Source of the DNA: Methanofollis liminatans DSM 4140
GTDB taxonomy: Archaea; Halobacteriota; Methanomicrobia; Methanomicrobiales; Methanofollaceae
Assembly: GCF_000275865.1 (NCBI RefSeq)
Contig: NZ_CM001555.1
Location: forward strand, 2,258,967-2,322,966
Direction of reading: 5' to 3'
Length of the DNA: 64,000 nt
Part shown: positions 36,306 to 45,137 of the stretch, one piece after another
Position numbering within the stretch: the stretch's first letter is position 1
Layout of the letters: each line of letters begins with the position of its first letter
The notes under the pieces: generated by a model
What the model was told of the DNA's origin: nothing
Databases searched by the model: none
The model's input: the letters and a program-made list of their open reading frames with translations, nothing else
Position numbers and translations under genes: made by a program

Positions 36306-39300
36306 TCACAGGATCCTGAAGTAGGGGTCCCTCAGGCCAGCATTCTTCTGGGCGATGAACATCGCATCGCCCACCTCGATGGCGGTGTTCTCATGGACGT
36401 CGGTCTGGAGGAAAGCCATCGATCCGGCGGCCGGTTTTGCCGTCAGGCCGACGACCTCACGCAGCACGCGGAGGGTGTCGGCCTGGTCGACCACGCCGTC
36501 GCCATTCGCGTCACCGTAGAGGAGCAGCACTGCGCCGCCCGCGGTCACCTCGACCGGGATCGGGTACTCGGCAGCGTCCCAGAGCTGGGCCGCAAGCCCG
36601 AACACCGTCTCATCGCCGCTCGAACCGATCGCCGAGAGGTGGATCGTCGCAACGGTCACGTTGCCCGAGATGCCGGTGGTGGTCCCGCCGTTGAAGGCGA
36701 CCGTCCCGGTCCCGATGTTCTTGGCGGTCAGGGGGATCGCCCCCGAGGTCACGTCCGTGACCGTGACGACCGCCGGGTCGAAGGTGAAGGTCATCTGGTA
36801 GGCCGCGAGGTTCTCCGCACCGTTCACCACGACCGGCAGGTCATAGGTCGTGCCGGGCACGAGCACCTGCTCCTGCGGCAGTACGATTGAGGTCGACGGG
36901 TGGAGGTAGCAGTGGACCGTCCGGTTCGCCTTGTTGTTCGCAAACGTCGTCTCGTAGTCGGTGGCACCGTTCGGGTTCACCTCGAGACTGAGCGTGTAGG
37001 TGCCCGGGCTTGCCAGGAGGGTCTGGTTCCGCCAGACCGTGTAGGACTCGCCGGCGCCGAGGGCGGGAACGGCGATCGTCGCGGTCGGGCTCCCGGTGAT
37101 CACGTAGGTCATCGTGGTCGCAACGGCCGGGACCTCTCCCTGGTTCGTGACCACAAGGGCGATCGGCGTTGCGGTGCCGCTCTGGATCACGATCGATGGG
37201 GTCATGATCTGCGCCGCAAGGTCGGGTGCGGTGATCCGCACCGGGTAAACCACGTTGTTGTTCGCGTAGGAGATCTCACCGATCGTGCGGTCGGGGTTCA
37301 CCGTCACGTCGACGTTCGTGTTCACCGGCAGGTGATAGTCGCTGGTGTTGATGCCATAATCCGAAGCCCTGGCCTGGAAACTTGTGTGCAGGGCCTGTTT
37401 CGTCTCACCCACGGCGATGTTGCCCGAATAGGTGGTGGATTGGTCCTTGCTCCCGACCGATGCACGGACTACGATGTCCTTGTCGGTGCGGATGAAGTCA
37501 GCGGTGCCCTGGTTCGTAATATAGAGATAGAGGTCGTTGACCGCTATCGAGTCGTCGCGGTTGAGTTTCACTACGTGCGGGGCCTGGACCGAGGGGACGA
37601 AGTCGGGCAGGGCGGCGGTGGTGAGCATGAAGGCACCGTCGACACCCTGCCATACCGCTCCGCCCTTGAGCACCTCATCGTCCTTGTAGCAGGAGACGCG
37701 GTACGGGACGTAGTCAGAGAACCCGAGGGCCCCTCTGTAGAGCATCATCTCAGCCGACGGGGCGTGGAAGGTCAGGGTGACCTGGCCGTTTGTGTCGGTG
37801 TAGCCGGTCAGCACCTCGGCGTAGGGGTCGGGGTAGATGTTATCCATGTGGAGGATGTTGAGCGGGCGGACCTCGTCGTCGGAGACGCCGTAATCGAAGC
37901 TTGAAGCGCCGCCCAGGAAGAACCCGACCTTGGCGTTGCTGATCGGATTGCCGTCGTTGTCCGTGACCGTGAAGGTCACCGGCACCGTCTCGCCGGCAAG
38001 GACGTCCTTCTTCACGGTGTAGGCCACACCGGCGCCGGGCACGTCAAAGTCCTGGCTCATCCAGTTGAACGAACTGGTGCCGGGCACCAGCACGGCGGCG
38101 GAGACCTCATAGGTACCGTCCTGCGAGGGCGTGAGGTTCATCGCCCATTCGCCGGTGTAGGCGAGGGTGCTGGCAAACTCGGTTCCGAGCGAATTCCAGC
38201 CCTCGATCGGGCTCCCGGTAAAGATGCCGCGCTCGACGATCGCCTCATCGTCAGGGCCGTAGGAGTGGAGCGAGACCATGTAGGCGCCGTTGCCCTGGTA
38301 GTCGACGTCCATCCACCTGTACTCGGAGTCAGGGTAGAGTGTCCAGATCTCGGCAGCCGCCTGCTGCTCTCCGGAGAGGATGCCCGGGCGGATCCGGCTG
38401 TATGAGTCCGGATAGAACGGCATGTAATCATCAGCCCAGCCATAGGTGCTGATCCCCTCCGTGATCAGGATCGCATCTTCGAAGGTCTTCCCGGCGACGT
38501 CGAGGGTGAAGGTGCAGGTGCCGTCGGCGCCGGTGGTCTTCGTCTGGACGCCGTCTGCGGTGTAGAGCCAGACCGTCTTCCCGGCCAGGGGCGTCTCTGT
38601 TTCGGTGGTGCCGTTGCAGGTGTACACGATGGCGGTCAGGTTCGCCCCGTCGCCAGGCACCGAGCAGTAATTCTCCTGATCCCAGGTCGCCGACCAGTCG
38701 AAGTCGTAGACATTGACATAGGTGCTGTCGCCCGTGTTCAGGGAGACCGGCACCGTCGGGGTCACGCGGTGGAGGGTCCAGGGCGACATCGAACCGTAGA
38801 CGACCGAGACCATGAACGAGTCATAGTAGCCTTCGAAGTTTTCGGGGTCGGCGAACTTGACGACCGCCACGTAGCAGTCCTCGGGCATCGTGAAGTCATA
38901 GATACCGATGCCGTTTCTCACCTGCACCGTCCCGACGAACTCCTCGGACTTCATGCCGCCGGTCGCCTCGATCAGGGCGGCGCCGTCCACCGGCATGCCG
39001 GCGGCGAGCGGGCCGCTGATCTCGGACGGGAGGGAGAGGATCTCGGTCTCGGTGAAGGCGGTCACGTAGACGGCATAGTCCTTCGAGGTGACCGTCCCGC
39101 CGGACCCATGGTTCCCGGCAACCGAGAGGGCGATATCGATCGAGCCTGTCGGCGGGCAGATCGCCATCTTCGGCGAGGAGAACGCCTCATACCAGACCTC
39201 ATACGAGAACGAGATGGAGCCGGCGTATCGTTCGTTGATCTTGACGTCGAGGCCCCCATAGGGGTTCACGTTGAAGCCTGCAAAGTCGATCGTCGCCTCG

Positions 39301-41567
39301 ATCACGCCGTTGGTCGGGGCCAGGGTCTCATCATAGATCTCTCCCACAGTCAGCCCGACCGGTTCGGTGTAGGCCGATCCGTCGGCCTTCAGCAGGGGGT
39401 AGCGGACTGTGACCGAACCGTTCACCGGGGCGATGAAACCCTGCGAGACGAAGAGGGGTTCGGTTACCGCAGCCCCGCCGTTGGACGGGACGTACTTGTG
39501 CTCAGAGTCGGAGAGGGTGCGACCGTCCCAGGTCATATCGGTGTAGAACGAGGCACCCGGGGGGACGGCGCTGATGCCGATGGTGGCGGTCGCCATACCG
39601 TTGGCATCGGTCACAAACGTTTCGTTGAAGATCTCGACGGGGGATGAGGCATCAAGATAGTGGACCCGGAAGTTCACCGTCTCTCCTGCCATGGGTGCAC
39701 CCGCTGTGGCGTTCCAGCAGACGGAGAGCATCTTCACGTTGTTCGGGTCGACGGAGCCGTCGTATGACGACCCGCCGAAGAGTTCGGTGAGGTAGGGCAG
39801 GGGTGCGGTCCCGTGCAGCCCGCCGGTCGCCTCGACCGCGCTGTAGGCGTTGATCCTGCCTGCGCCATAGAGGTTGTTCAGCTCAGGGGTCGCCATCGCC
39901 GTGCCGTCTTCCTTGATGTGGACGGCCGTCTCCATGAGGGTCTCCTTCACCGCTCCCGGCGTCAGCGTCTCGTTACCCGCAAGCATGAGGGCGACGGTGC
40001 CGGCGACGCCCGGCGTGGCCATCGAGGTGCCGTCCATGACAGCGTACCGGCCGTTCGGGTAGGCGGAGAGGATCCCGACGCCCGGTGCCATCAGGTCGGG
40101 CTTGACGTACGGGTTCGCCCGGTTCACCGGTCCGATGGAGCTGAAGGTCGCCCGGTAGTCCATGCAGTAGTCGGTGGCGCCGACGGTGATCACGTCCTCG
40201 GCCGTGCCGGGGGTGCCGATGGTGCCGGTGCCAAAGTAGCCTGAGTTTCCGGCCGAAACCACCGCCACCACGCCGCTGTCGGCGAGGGTGTTCAGTGCGT
40301 CTTCGTAGGCGGTGTTGCCGTTGGCCTGGTAGGCAGCGGCGATCCGGGCTTCATCGAGCCAGACTATATCGTTGCCGTTGTTGGTGATCTCAACGGTCCA
40401 GAAACCGTTCCAGTTCCCGCTGTTGTTCACGTACGGCGCCTTGAACGTCACCTTGTTCGACAGATGGTCGAAACCGTCCCAGTCGATGTAACCGCCGGTG
40501 GCGGCCGACATGCCAGGAGCGTACAGGGCCATCGAGAGATTGGCCGGTTCGGGCTCATACGGGGAGATCCCCACAGCCATGCCCATCTCAGGGAGCGTGT
40601 AGCCGCCGACGACGAACTGGGGTTCATACAGGCCGCCATCATAGCCGATGTTCCCTCCGACTTCGAGCGTCAGGCTGACCGTCTCGCCGGGCCAGATCTC
40701 AATGGGCGTCGTATTCTTGTCCAGATAATACGACCCGACGCTGAGGGAGATCACGTCGGCCCCGTTCTCGACCGACCACTCGATCCCCTTGAGGATGGCG
40801 CTGGTAGTACCGGAACCTGCCGAGTTCAGCACCTTCGCGCCGATCAGGTCGGCACCGGGGGCGACGCCCAGGAGAACATTGTACTCGCCGCTATACGACG
40901 AGACGACGACCTCGCCGCCGGCAGCCGTGCCGGCGCAGTGGGTGCCGTGGCCGTTGTCGTCGTAGGCCGAGGTGTTGTCAGAATTGACAAAATCGGCGAA
41001 GGCCTTCACGCGGCCGCCGAAGGCCGGGTGCGAACCGTCGATGCCGGTGTCCACGACGGCGATCGTCACGCCTTCGCCCTGGTTCCCGGCGTTCCAGACG
41101 GCCGGGGTCTCGATCCAGTCGAGGTGCCAGGGGAGCATGAACTCCTCGCTGCTCCGGATGTACTGGGCATCGACTGCGTCAGAGACCTCATAGACCGGGT
41201 CGTCCACCTGCATCTGCATATCTGGCTCGACATGGTCGACACCGGGCAGGAGGGCGATCCGTTCGATCGTCGCCTCGTCTGCCTCGACCCGGATCGCGTT
41301 CACGATCCAGAACTGCTCGGCAGACTGCGCAGTGGCTCGATCGATCGCACTGATCGACGAGAGCACCGTGGCCTGGCTTGATGCAGCCTGTGCTTTCATC
41401 ATCGCATATGATGTACCGCTGTCCGGCTGGTCCTTGAGCACCACGAGATACGGCATCCGATCGTCTGTCCCGACAACGGATCCGCCAGGTGCTCCGGCGG
41501 CTGCAAAGCCGACCAGTACCAGCAATAGAAAAATAGTCAGAATACTCCGCGAAGTAACGCGCGTCAA
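36306..41567 (-). CDS. Secreted subtilisin-like protease with C-terminal cohesin and dockerin domains
   Basis: The protein is 1753 aa: signal peptide, I9-type propeptide (about 38-120), then an S8 catalytic domain. Its triad is Asp (IAVVDTGIDG, about 173), His (NGHGTHCAG, about 207) and Ser (MDGTSMATPG, about 515). An unusual beta-rich stretch of about 140 residues sits between His and the oxyanion Asn (SAGNSG). Many Ig/CARDB-like domains follow. A cohesin-like domain (YQMTFTFDPAVVTVTDV) and a dockerin (GDANGDGVVDQADTLRVLREVVGL, VGDAMFIAQKNAGLRD) end the protein. The start is TTG at 41567, behind an SD-like GAGGTGAT; GTG at 41576 is the alternative. Confidence 0.85.
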   Translation of the reverse strand: MTRVTSRSILTIFLLLVLVGFAAAGAPGGSVVGTDDRMPYLVVLKDQPDSGTSYAMMKAQAASSQATVLSSISAIDRATAQSAEQFWIVNAIRVEADEATIERIALLPGVDHVEPDMQMQVDDPVYEVSDAVDAQYIRSSEEFMLPWHLDWIETPAVWNAGNQGEGVTIAVVDTGIDGSHPAFGGRVKAFADFVNSDNTSAYDDNGHGTHCAGTAAGGEVVVSSYSGEYNVLLGVAPGADLIGAKVLNSAGSGTTSAILKGIEWSVENGADVISLSVGSYYLDKNTTPIEIWPGETVSLTLEVGGNIGYDGGLYEPQFVVGGYTLPEMGMAVGISPYEPEPANLSMALYAPGMSAATGGYIDWDGFDHLSNKVTFKAPYVNNSGNWNGFWTVEITNNGNDIVWLDEARIAAAYQANGNTAYEDALNTLADSGVVAVVSAGNSGYFGTGTIGTPGTAEDVITVGATDYCMDYRATFSSIGPVNRANPYVKPDLMAPGVGILSAYPNGRYAVMDGTSMATPGVAGTVALMLAGNETLTPGAVKETLMETAVHIKEDGTAMATPELNNLYGAGRINAYSAVEATGGLHGTAPLPYLTELFGGSSYDGSVDPNNVKMLSVCWNATAGAPMAGETVNFRVHYLDASSPVEIFNETFVTDANGMATATIGISAVPPGASFYTDMTWDGRTLSDSEHKYVPSNGGAAVTEPLFVSQGFIAPVNGSVTVRYPLLKADGSAYTEPVGLTVGEIYDETLAPTNGVIEATIDFAGFNVNPYGGLDVKINERYAGSISFSYEVWYEAFSSPKMAICPPTGSIDIALSVAGNHGSGGTVTSKDYAVYVTAFTETEILSLPSEISGPLAAGMPVDGAALIEATGGMKSEEFVGTVQVRNGIGIYDFTMPEDCYVAVVKFADPENFEGYYDSFMVSVVYGSMSPWTLHRVTPTVPVSLNTGDSTYVNVYDFDWSATWDQENYCSVPGDGANLTAIVYTCNGTTETETPLAGKTVWLYTADGVQTKTTGADGTCTFTLDVAGKTFEDAILITEGISTYGWADDYMPFYPDSYSRIRPGILSGEQQAAAEIWTLYPDSEYRWMDVDYQGNGAYMVSLHSYGPDDEAIVERGIFTGSPIEGWNSLGTEFASTLAYTGEWAMNLTPSQDGTYEVSAAVLVPGTSSFNWMSQDFDVPGAGVAYTVKKDVLAGETVPVTFTVTDNDGNPISNAKVGFFLGGASSFDYGVSDDEVRPLNILHMDNIYPDPYAEVLTGYTDTNGQVTLTFHAPSAEMMLYRGALGFSDYVPYRVSCYKDDEVLKGGAVWQGVDGAFMLTTAALPDFVPSVQAPHVVKLNRDDSIAVNDLYLYITNQGTADFIRTDKDIVVRASVGSKDQSTTYSGNIAVGETKQALHTSFQARASDYGINTSDYHLPVNTNVDVTVNPDRTIGEISYANNNVVYPVRITAPDLAAQIMTPSIVIQSGTATPIALVVTNQGEVPAVATTMTYVITGSPTATIAVPALGAGESYTVWRNQTLLASPGTYTLSLEVNPNGATDYETTFANNKANRTVHCYLHPSTSIVLPQEQVLVPGTTYDLPVVVNGAENLAAYQMTFTFDPAVVTVTDVTSGAIPLTAKNIGTGTVAFNGGTTTGISGNVTVATIHLSAIGSSGDETVFGLAAQLWDAAEYPIPVEVTAGGAVLLLYGDANGDGVVDQADTLRVLREVVGLTAKPAAGSMAFLQTDVHENTAIEVGDAMFIAQKNAGLRDPYFRIL

Positions 41568-41608
41568 CAATATCACCTCTGGGGATAGATAGATAAATGC
41601 GTCAATTC

Positions 41609-41618
41609 TGATTTAAAT
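41609..41618 (-). promoter_or_regulatory. TATA box of the cohesin/dockerin operon
   Basis: Minus-strand ATATTTAAATC lies about 45 nt ahead of the TTG start, leaving a short leader with the SD. An alternative AT-rich box is at 41651-41663. The palindrome-like CCCGGATATTCGGG (41677-41690) lies between this and the divergent gene's TATA box (41728-41736). Confidence 0.5.
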
Positions 41619-41756
41619 ATTCCGGATTCTGGGGTTTTTGCCAGATAGAAAATAATATATAATGCAATGATTTGAACCCGGATATTCGGGAAAAACGAGA
41701 GAGATCCACCAGCAGAGTCCACAAAAGAGATATAGTATCCACCAAGAGTAGTGTGC

Positions 41757-42944
41757 ATGAAAGAGCCCAGAATCGGGCGGTTGCTTGCAGTGATCCTGGG
41801 GCTGATCGCAGTCGTCGCCCCGATCGCCGCCGCCACCGTCACCATCGCGCCGGACACGATCCAGGAAGGCACGCCGATCACCGTCTCGGTCAAAGGCCTC
41901 CCTGACGAGAGTACCTTTATGATCAGGGTCGAGGCCTCGATCCCCCTCGACAGCAGCGGAAAATATTCTCTGAGCACCAATAACCTTCAGATGCCCTTCG
42001 CCCTCACCGGCGGCCAGATTGATATCCGGGCCGAGAACGTGAAGACGGCGAACTTCAGCGCGCGGATGGGCGGTCGGGCCGTGACAATCTTCGGCGATGC
42101 TGAAAACGGGCTCGTGACCATAAACCAGCCAGGGGACATCCCACAGGGGCTCATCACCTATATCACCCTCGAAGGATCGGGCGCCGATGGAGCGGGAGCC
42201 GTTACGTCCTCCATGGACCTCAGTGGCAAGAAGGTCGGAGCCACCGATGCGGACGTCACCTTCACCGTGAACGGCTTCGGCAGCGGCAGTGTCAACGTGA
42301 AGGTCTATGTGGACGGCAGCCTGGTCGCCACCGTCCCGGCCTCGACGCCCACGACGACAGTGCCGGGCGGTTCCTCCTCTGGCGGCGAAACGACCACAAC
42401 CCCGGCCGCGGACGAAACCCTGACCGTCTCCTCCCTCGACGACCTGGCCGTCCTGACCTTTGAGCGCGGTGCACTCTCGGGCGCCGGCGCCGACGACCTC
42501 ACCGTGATGGTGAGCAACCGGGCCGTGCCTGAGGGCTGGACGGCCCTCGCCGGACCGTTTGCGATCCTGCCGTCAGACGCAACCTTTAATCCCTCCGCGG
42601 ACTTCAGCATCACGATGACCGCGGACGGGAAGGACACCTCGGTGCCGTACACCATACTCGGCTACACCGGGGGGACCTGGAAGCCCCTGCAGAGCCGGAT
42701 CGACGGCGACACCATCTCCACCTCGATCGCCGCGGCAGGAGAGTACGCTCTGGTCATGCCCCGCGAAGAGACGACGACGGCAGTGACGACAGGAGCGACC
42801 ACCGCCCCGACCGGGACGACGACGACCGTAGCAGCCGCAGAGACGACCGAACCGGCGACGACCCCCGTGGCAACGCCCCTCTCCCTCCTGTGCGCCCTTG
42901 GTGGTGTTGCAGCCGCCGGTCTGCTGTATAGAAAACTGCCCTGA
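41757..42944 (+). CDS. Membrane-anchored surface protein with a cohesin-like N-terminal domain
   Basis: The 395-aa protein has a signal peptide, a beta-rich N-terminal domain with the TITVSVKGLPDES pattern, and two further beta-domains. One near the membrane (ATFNPSADFSITMT, YTGGTWKPLQSRIDGDTISTSI) resembles the membrane-proximal domain of the 1043-aa operon protein. A Thr-rich stalk and a C-terminal helix (LSLLCALGGVAAAGLLY) anchor it. AGATATAGT (41728-41736) stands about 25 nt ahead of the ATG, indicating a leaderless start divergent from the cohesin/dockerin operon. Confidence 0.7.
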   Translation: MKEPRIGRLLAVILGLIAVVAPIAAATVTIAPDTIQEGTPITVSVKGLPDESTFMIRVEASIPLDSSGKYSLSTNNLQMPFALTGGQIDIRAENVKTANFSARMGGRAVTIFGDAENGLVTINQPGDIPQGLITYITLEGSGADGAGAVTSSMDLSGKKVGATDADVTFTVNGFGSGSVNVKVYVDGSLVATVPASTPTTTVPGGSSSGGETTTTPAADETLTVSSLDDLAVLTFERGALSGAGADDLTVMVSNRAVPEGWTALAGPFAILPSDATFNPSADFSITMTADGKDTSVPYTILGYTGGTWKPLQSRIDGDTISTSIAAAGEYALVMPREETTTAVTTGATTAPTGTTTTVAAAETTEPATTPVATPLSLLCALGGVAAAGLLYRKLP

Positions 42945-42946
42945 AT

Positions 42947-42954
42947 TTTTTTTG
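42947..42954 (+). terminator. Oligo-T terminator after the surface-protein gene
   Basis: Eight T directly follow the stop and precede the DUF1616 gene start by 7 nt. Confidence 0.5.
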
Positions 42955-42961
42955 TGATGCC

Positions 42962-43942
42962 ATGAGCGAAGACAAGCCCGCGATCGTTGAGGCCCTGGAA
43001 CCCGGGGCCGTGCCAAAGGATCTCGTCGCCATCGCCCTCTGGACGGTGGCGACAGTGCTCTGCGTCTATCTTCCGGTGCTGAACACGAGCGTCCTGCGGG
43101 TGGTCTTCGGCCTGCCCATGGTCCTCTTCATTCCGGGCTACGCCCTGATCGCCGCCCTCTTCCCGGCAAAAGACGATCTCGACGGCATCGAGCGGGTCGC
43201 CCTCTCCTTCGGGCTATCGATCGCTGTCGTCCCCCTGATCGGGCTTGCCCTCAACTACACACCCTGGGGGATCAGGCTCGATCCGATCCTCACCGCCCTG
43301 GTAATCTTCACCTTTGCGATGATCGCCGCCGCACACTGGCGGCGGGTCATGCTCCCGCAGGAAAAACGTTTTTTCGTTCCGTTCGCCAGCATGGCGGCGG
43401 AGGCGCGATCAGAACTCTTCCCGGCTGAAAGTTCGAGGCTCGACCGGGCGCTCTCGGTCGTCCTGATCGTCGCCATCGCGGCCGCCATTGTCACCACGGT
43501 CTACGTGATCGTCGTCCCGAAAGAGGGCGAGCATTTCACCGAGTTCTACATCCTGGGATCAGGCGGGAAGGCCGCCGACTACCCGACCGACTTTTTTGCC
43601 GGGACCGAGCAGTCCCTGATCATCGGGGTCGGTAACCACGAGTACAGGAACGTCACCTACACCGTCGAGGTGCTGCTCACCGACCAGACCTTCGATACGG
43701 CGACAAACACTTCCACGGTAAACAAAATGGAGCGTATCGGGAGGTTCTCCCTTGAGATCCCCCACAACACCACGGTCGAAGAGCCGTACTCCTTCTCCAT
43801 CGAGAGGACCGACATGAACCGGCTCCAGTTCCTCCTTTTCAACGAGACCATCCCCTCAGACGCCGTCTGGGGCGAGGATAGGATCGAGGCGAGCTACCGG
43901 GACCTCCACCTCTGGGTCCGGGTCAGGCCGCCTGTTCAATAA
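42962..43942 (+). CDS. DUF1616 membrane protein
   Basis: The 326-aa protein has four transmembrane helices in the N-terminal half, including FGLPMVLFIPGYALIAALFP and the family signature GIERVALSFGLSIAVVPLIGLALN. A fifth helix is at about residue 165. The outer C-terminal domain is beta-rich (FYILGSGGKAADYPTDFFAGTEQSLIIGVGNHEY), like a CARDB/NPCBM-type binding module. DUF1616 genes often stand near S-layer or glycosylation genes in archaea. Its 3' end overlaps the convergent gene by 20 nt. Confidence 0.82.
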   Translation: MSEDKPAIVEALEPGAVPKDLVAIALWTVATVLCVYLPVLNTSVLRVVFGLPMVLFIPGYALIAALFPAKDDLDGIERVALSFGLSIAVVPLIGLALNYTPWGIRLDPILTALVIFTFAMIAAAHWRRVMLPQEKRFFVPFASMAAEARSELFPAESSRLDRALSVVLIVAIAAAIVTTVYVIVVPKEGEHFTEFYILGSGGKAADYPTDFFAGTEQSLIIGVGNHEYRNVTYTVEVLLTDQTFDTATNTSTVNKMERIGRFSLEIPHNTTVEEPYSFSIERTDMNRLQFLLFNETIPSDAVWGEDRIEASYRDLHLWVRVRPPVQ

Positions 43943-44687
43943 TGATCTGCAGACCGTCCCCTGAGGGCACCGCCGAGGCGATCCTGCAGGGGGCGGCCAG
44001 ACCCTCTGCGGCGACGCAGGCGGCAAGGCTGCAGATCGGGCACCCGACCATCGTGCAGCACTTCGGCGATGCTTTTCTAACCGCCTGACACCCTTTGAGG
44101 AGCGTGAAGTTCCTGAGGTCGATGACGAGGTTCTCGCCCTCGAACCGTGCGGTCACCGGCCCGGCCACCTCGAGGACGTTCCCGAAGATTTCGACGATCG
44201 CCTCGCAGAGCTGCTCCCGGTCTGAGGGAATCTCGAGGGAGCAGGAGCGTTTGAGGTGGTCGAGAAGCGGGGCGGCAAGGGGGGCCATGACGACGGCGGC
44301 GCCGTCTGCGGCGGTCACGTAGGAATATCCTGCAGGCAGGGAAGAGGGGACGTTCGCCCCGGCAGGGACGACCTCGACGACAGTGCCGTCTTCGCCCGGC
44401 GGCATGAACAGGGCATCGCCCTGGACGCCAAGGTCGGCGATGAGGGTGGCGATCCCCACCGTTCCCTGCACCGGGAGCAGGGCGGCGACTGCCGGGTCCA
44501 TCGGCTCGCCTTTATACAGGGCAAGGAGAAACACGCCGGCGATAAAGGAGCCGAAGCCGGCAAGCACCAGGGTGGCGCTCGTCAGGTCGCCCCGGCCGGT
44601 CAGGGTCGCCACGATGAGGGCGGCGGCGGCGGCGCCCAGGAGGAGGAACGCTGCAAGATAGGTATCGTTCAGGTCTGACAACTTCAT
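43923..44687 (-). CDS. Membrane protein with cysteine-rich C-terminus
   Basis: The 254-aa protein has two N-terminal transmembrane helices and a soluble domain of about 180 residues. The C-terminal block KCCTMVGCPICSLAAC, plus two more cysteines nearby, could bind a metal or Fe-S centre, or be a disulfide pattern. It is the last gene of the MoxR/DUF58 operon and starts inside the preceding gene's stop (4-nt overlap), after AAGGTGAA. It resembles an archaeal family of uncharacterised proteins in these operons. Confidence 0.7.
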   Translation of the reverse strand: MKLSDLNDTYLAAFLLLGAAAAALIVATLTGRGDLTSATLVLAGFGSFIAGVFLLALYKGEPMDPAVAALLPVQGTVGIATLIADLGVQGDALFMPPGEDGTVVEVVPAGANVPSSLPAGYSYVTAADGAAVVMAPLAAPLLDHLKRSCSLEIPSDREQLCEAIVEIFGNVLEVAGPVTARFEGENLVIDLRNFTLLKGCQAVRKASPKCCTMVGCPICSLAACVAAEGLAAPCRIASAVPSGDGLQIIIEQAA

Positions 44688-45136
44688 GGTTCACCTTTCT
44701 GTGAGGTCCATACGAGCCTGTACCACAGCACCGCCAGCACACCCACCCCGGCGAGGGCCGCGGCGAGCAGGAGGGCAAGCGGGAGGGGGACGTGGCGCAG
44801 CCCGGCCATGGGAATGAAGAGGAGGGCGGCGACGGTAAAGAGAACATAGGCCCGGCGGTCTCGCGGGGTTTTCAGGAGGTCGAGGTCGCCCTCGACCCAC
44901 GCAAGAAGGACGAGCATGATCGCCGCCGTCCAGAGGAGCGAGGAGAGGCCGGCAGCGACGGCGACGAGCGAGCCCGCGGTGAGATGCGAGTACCACTGCC
45001 ATGAGTGCAGGGGGGAGAGGAAGACCACCGCACAGAAGACACCGACCGCCGCCACGCCGGCCAGCCCCGAGACGCCGGAGAAGGCCGAAGCAAGGCCGAG
45101 AAGCGCCACCGCCAGTGCCGGATATCGTCCGTCCAC
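44684..45136 (-). CDS. Small hydrophobic membrane protein of the MoxR/DUF58 operon
   Basis: The 150-aa protein has five or six transmembrane helices and a few charged loops (WVEGDLDLLKTPRDRRAYV). A GTG at 45136 is the preferred start: GGAGGAGG stands a few bases ahead, and the DUF58 stop overlaps the SD zone (TAG C GTG). The frame is open to 45166. Similar small membrane proteins accompany MoxR-DUF58 pairs in haloarchaea. Function unknown. Confidence 0.65.
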   Translation of the reverse strand: MDGRYPALAVALLGLASAFSGVSGLAGVAAVGVFCAVVFLSPLHSWQWYSHLTAGSLVAVAAGLSSLLWTAAIMLVLLAWVEGDLDLLKTPRDRRAYVLFTVAALLFIPMAGLRHVPLPLALLLAAALAGVGVLAVLWYRLVWTSQKGEP

Positions 45137-45137
45137 G

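Noticed and set aside
32458-41381. Several 150-370-codon plus-strand frames antisense to the cohesin/dockerin operon
   Set aside because: All lie within strongly supported secreted-protein genes on the minus strand and have shadow-like composition.
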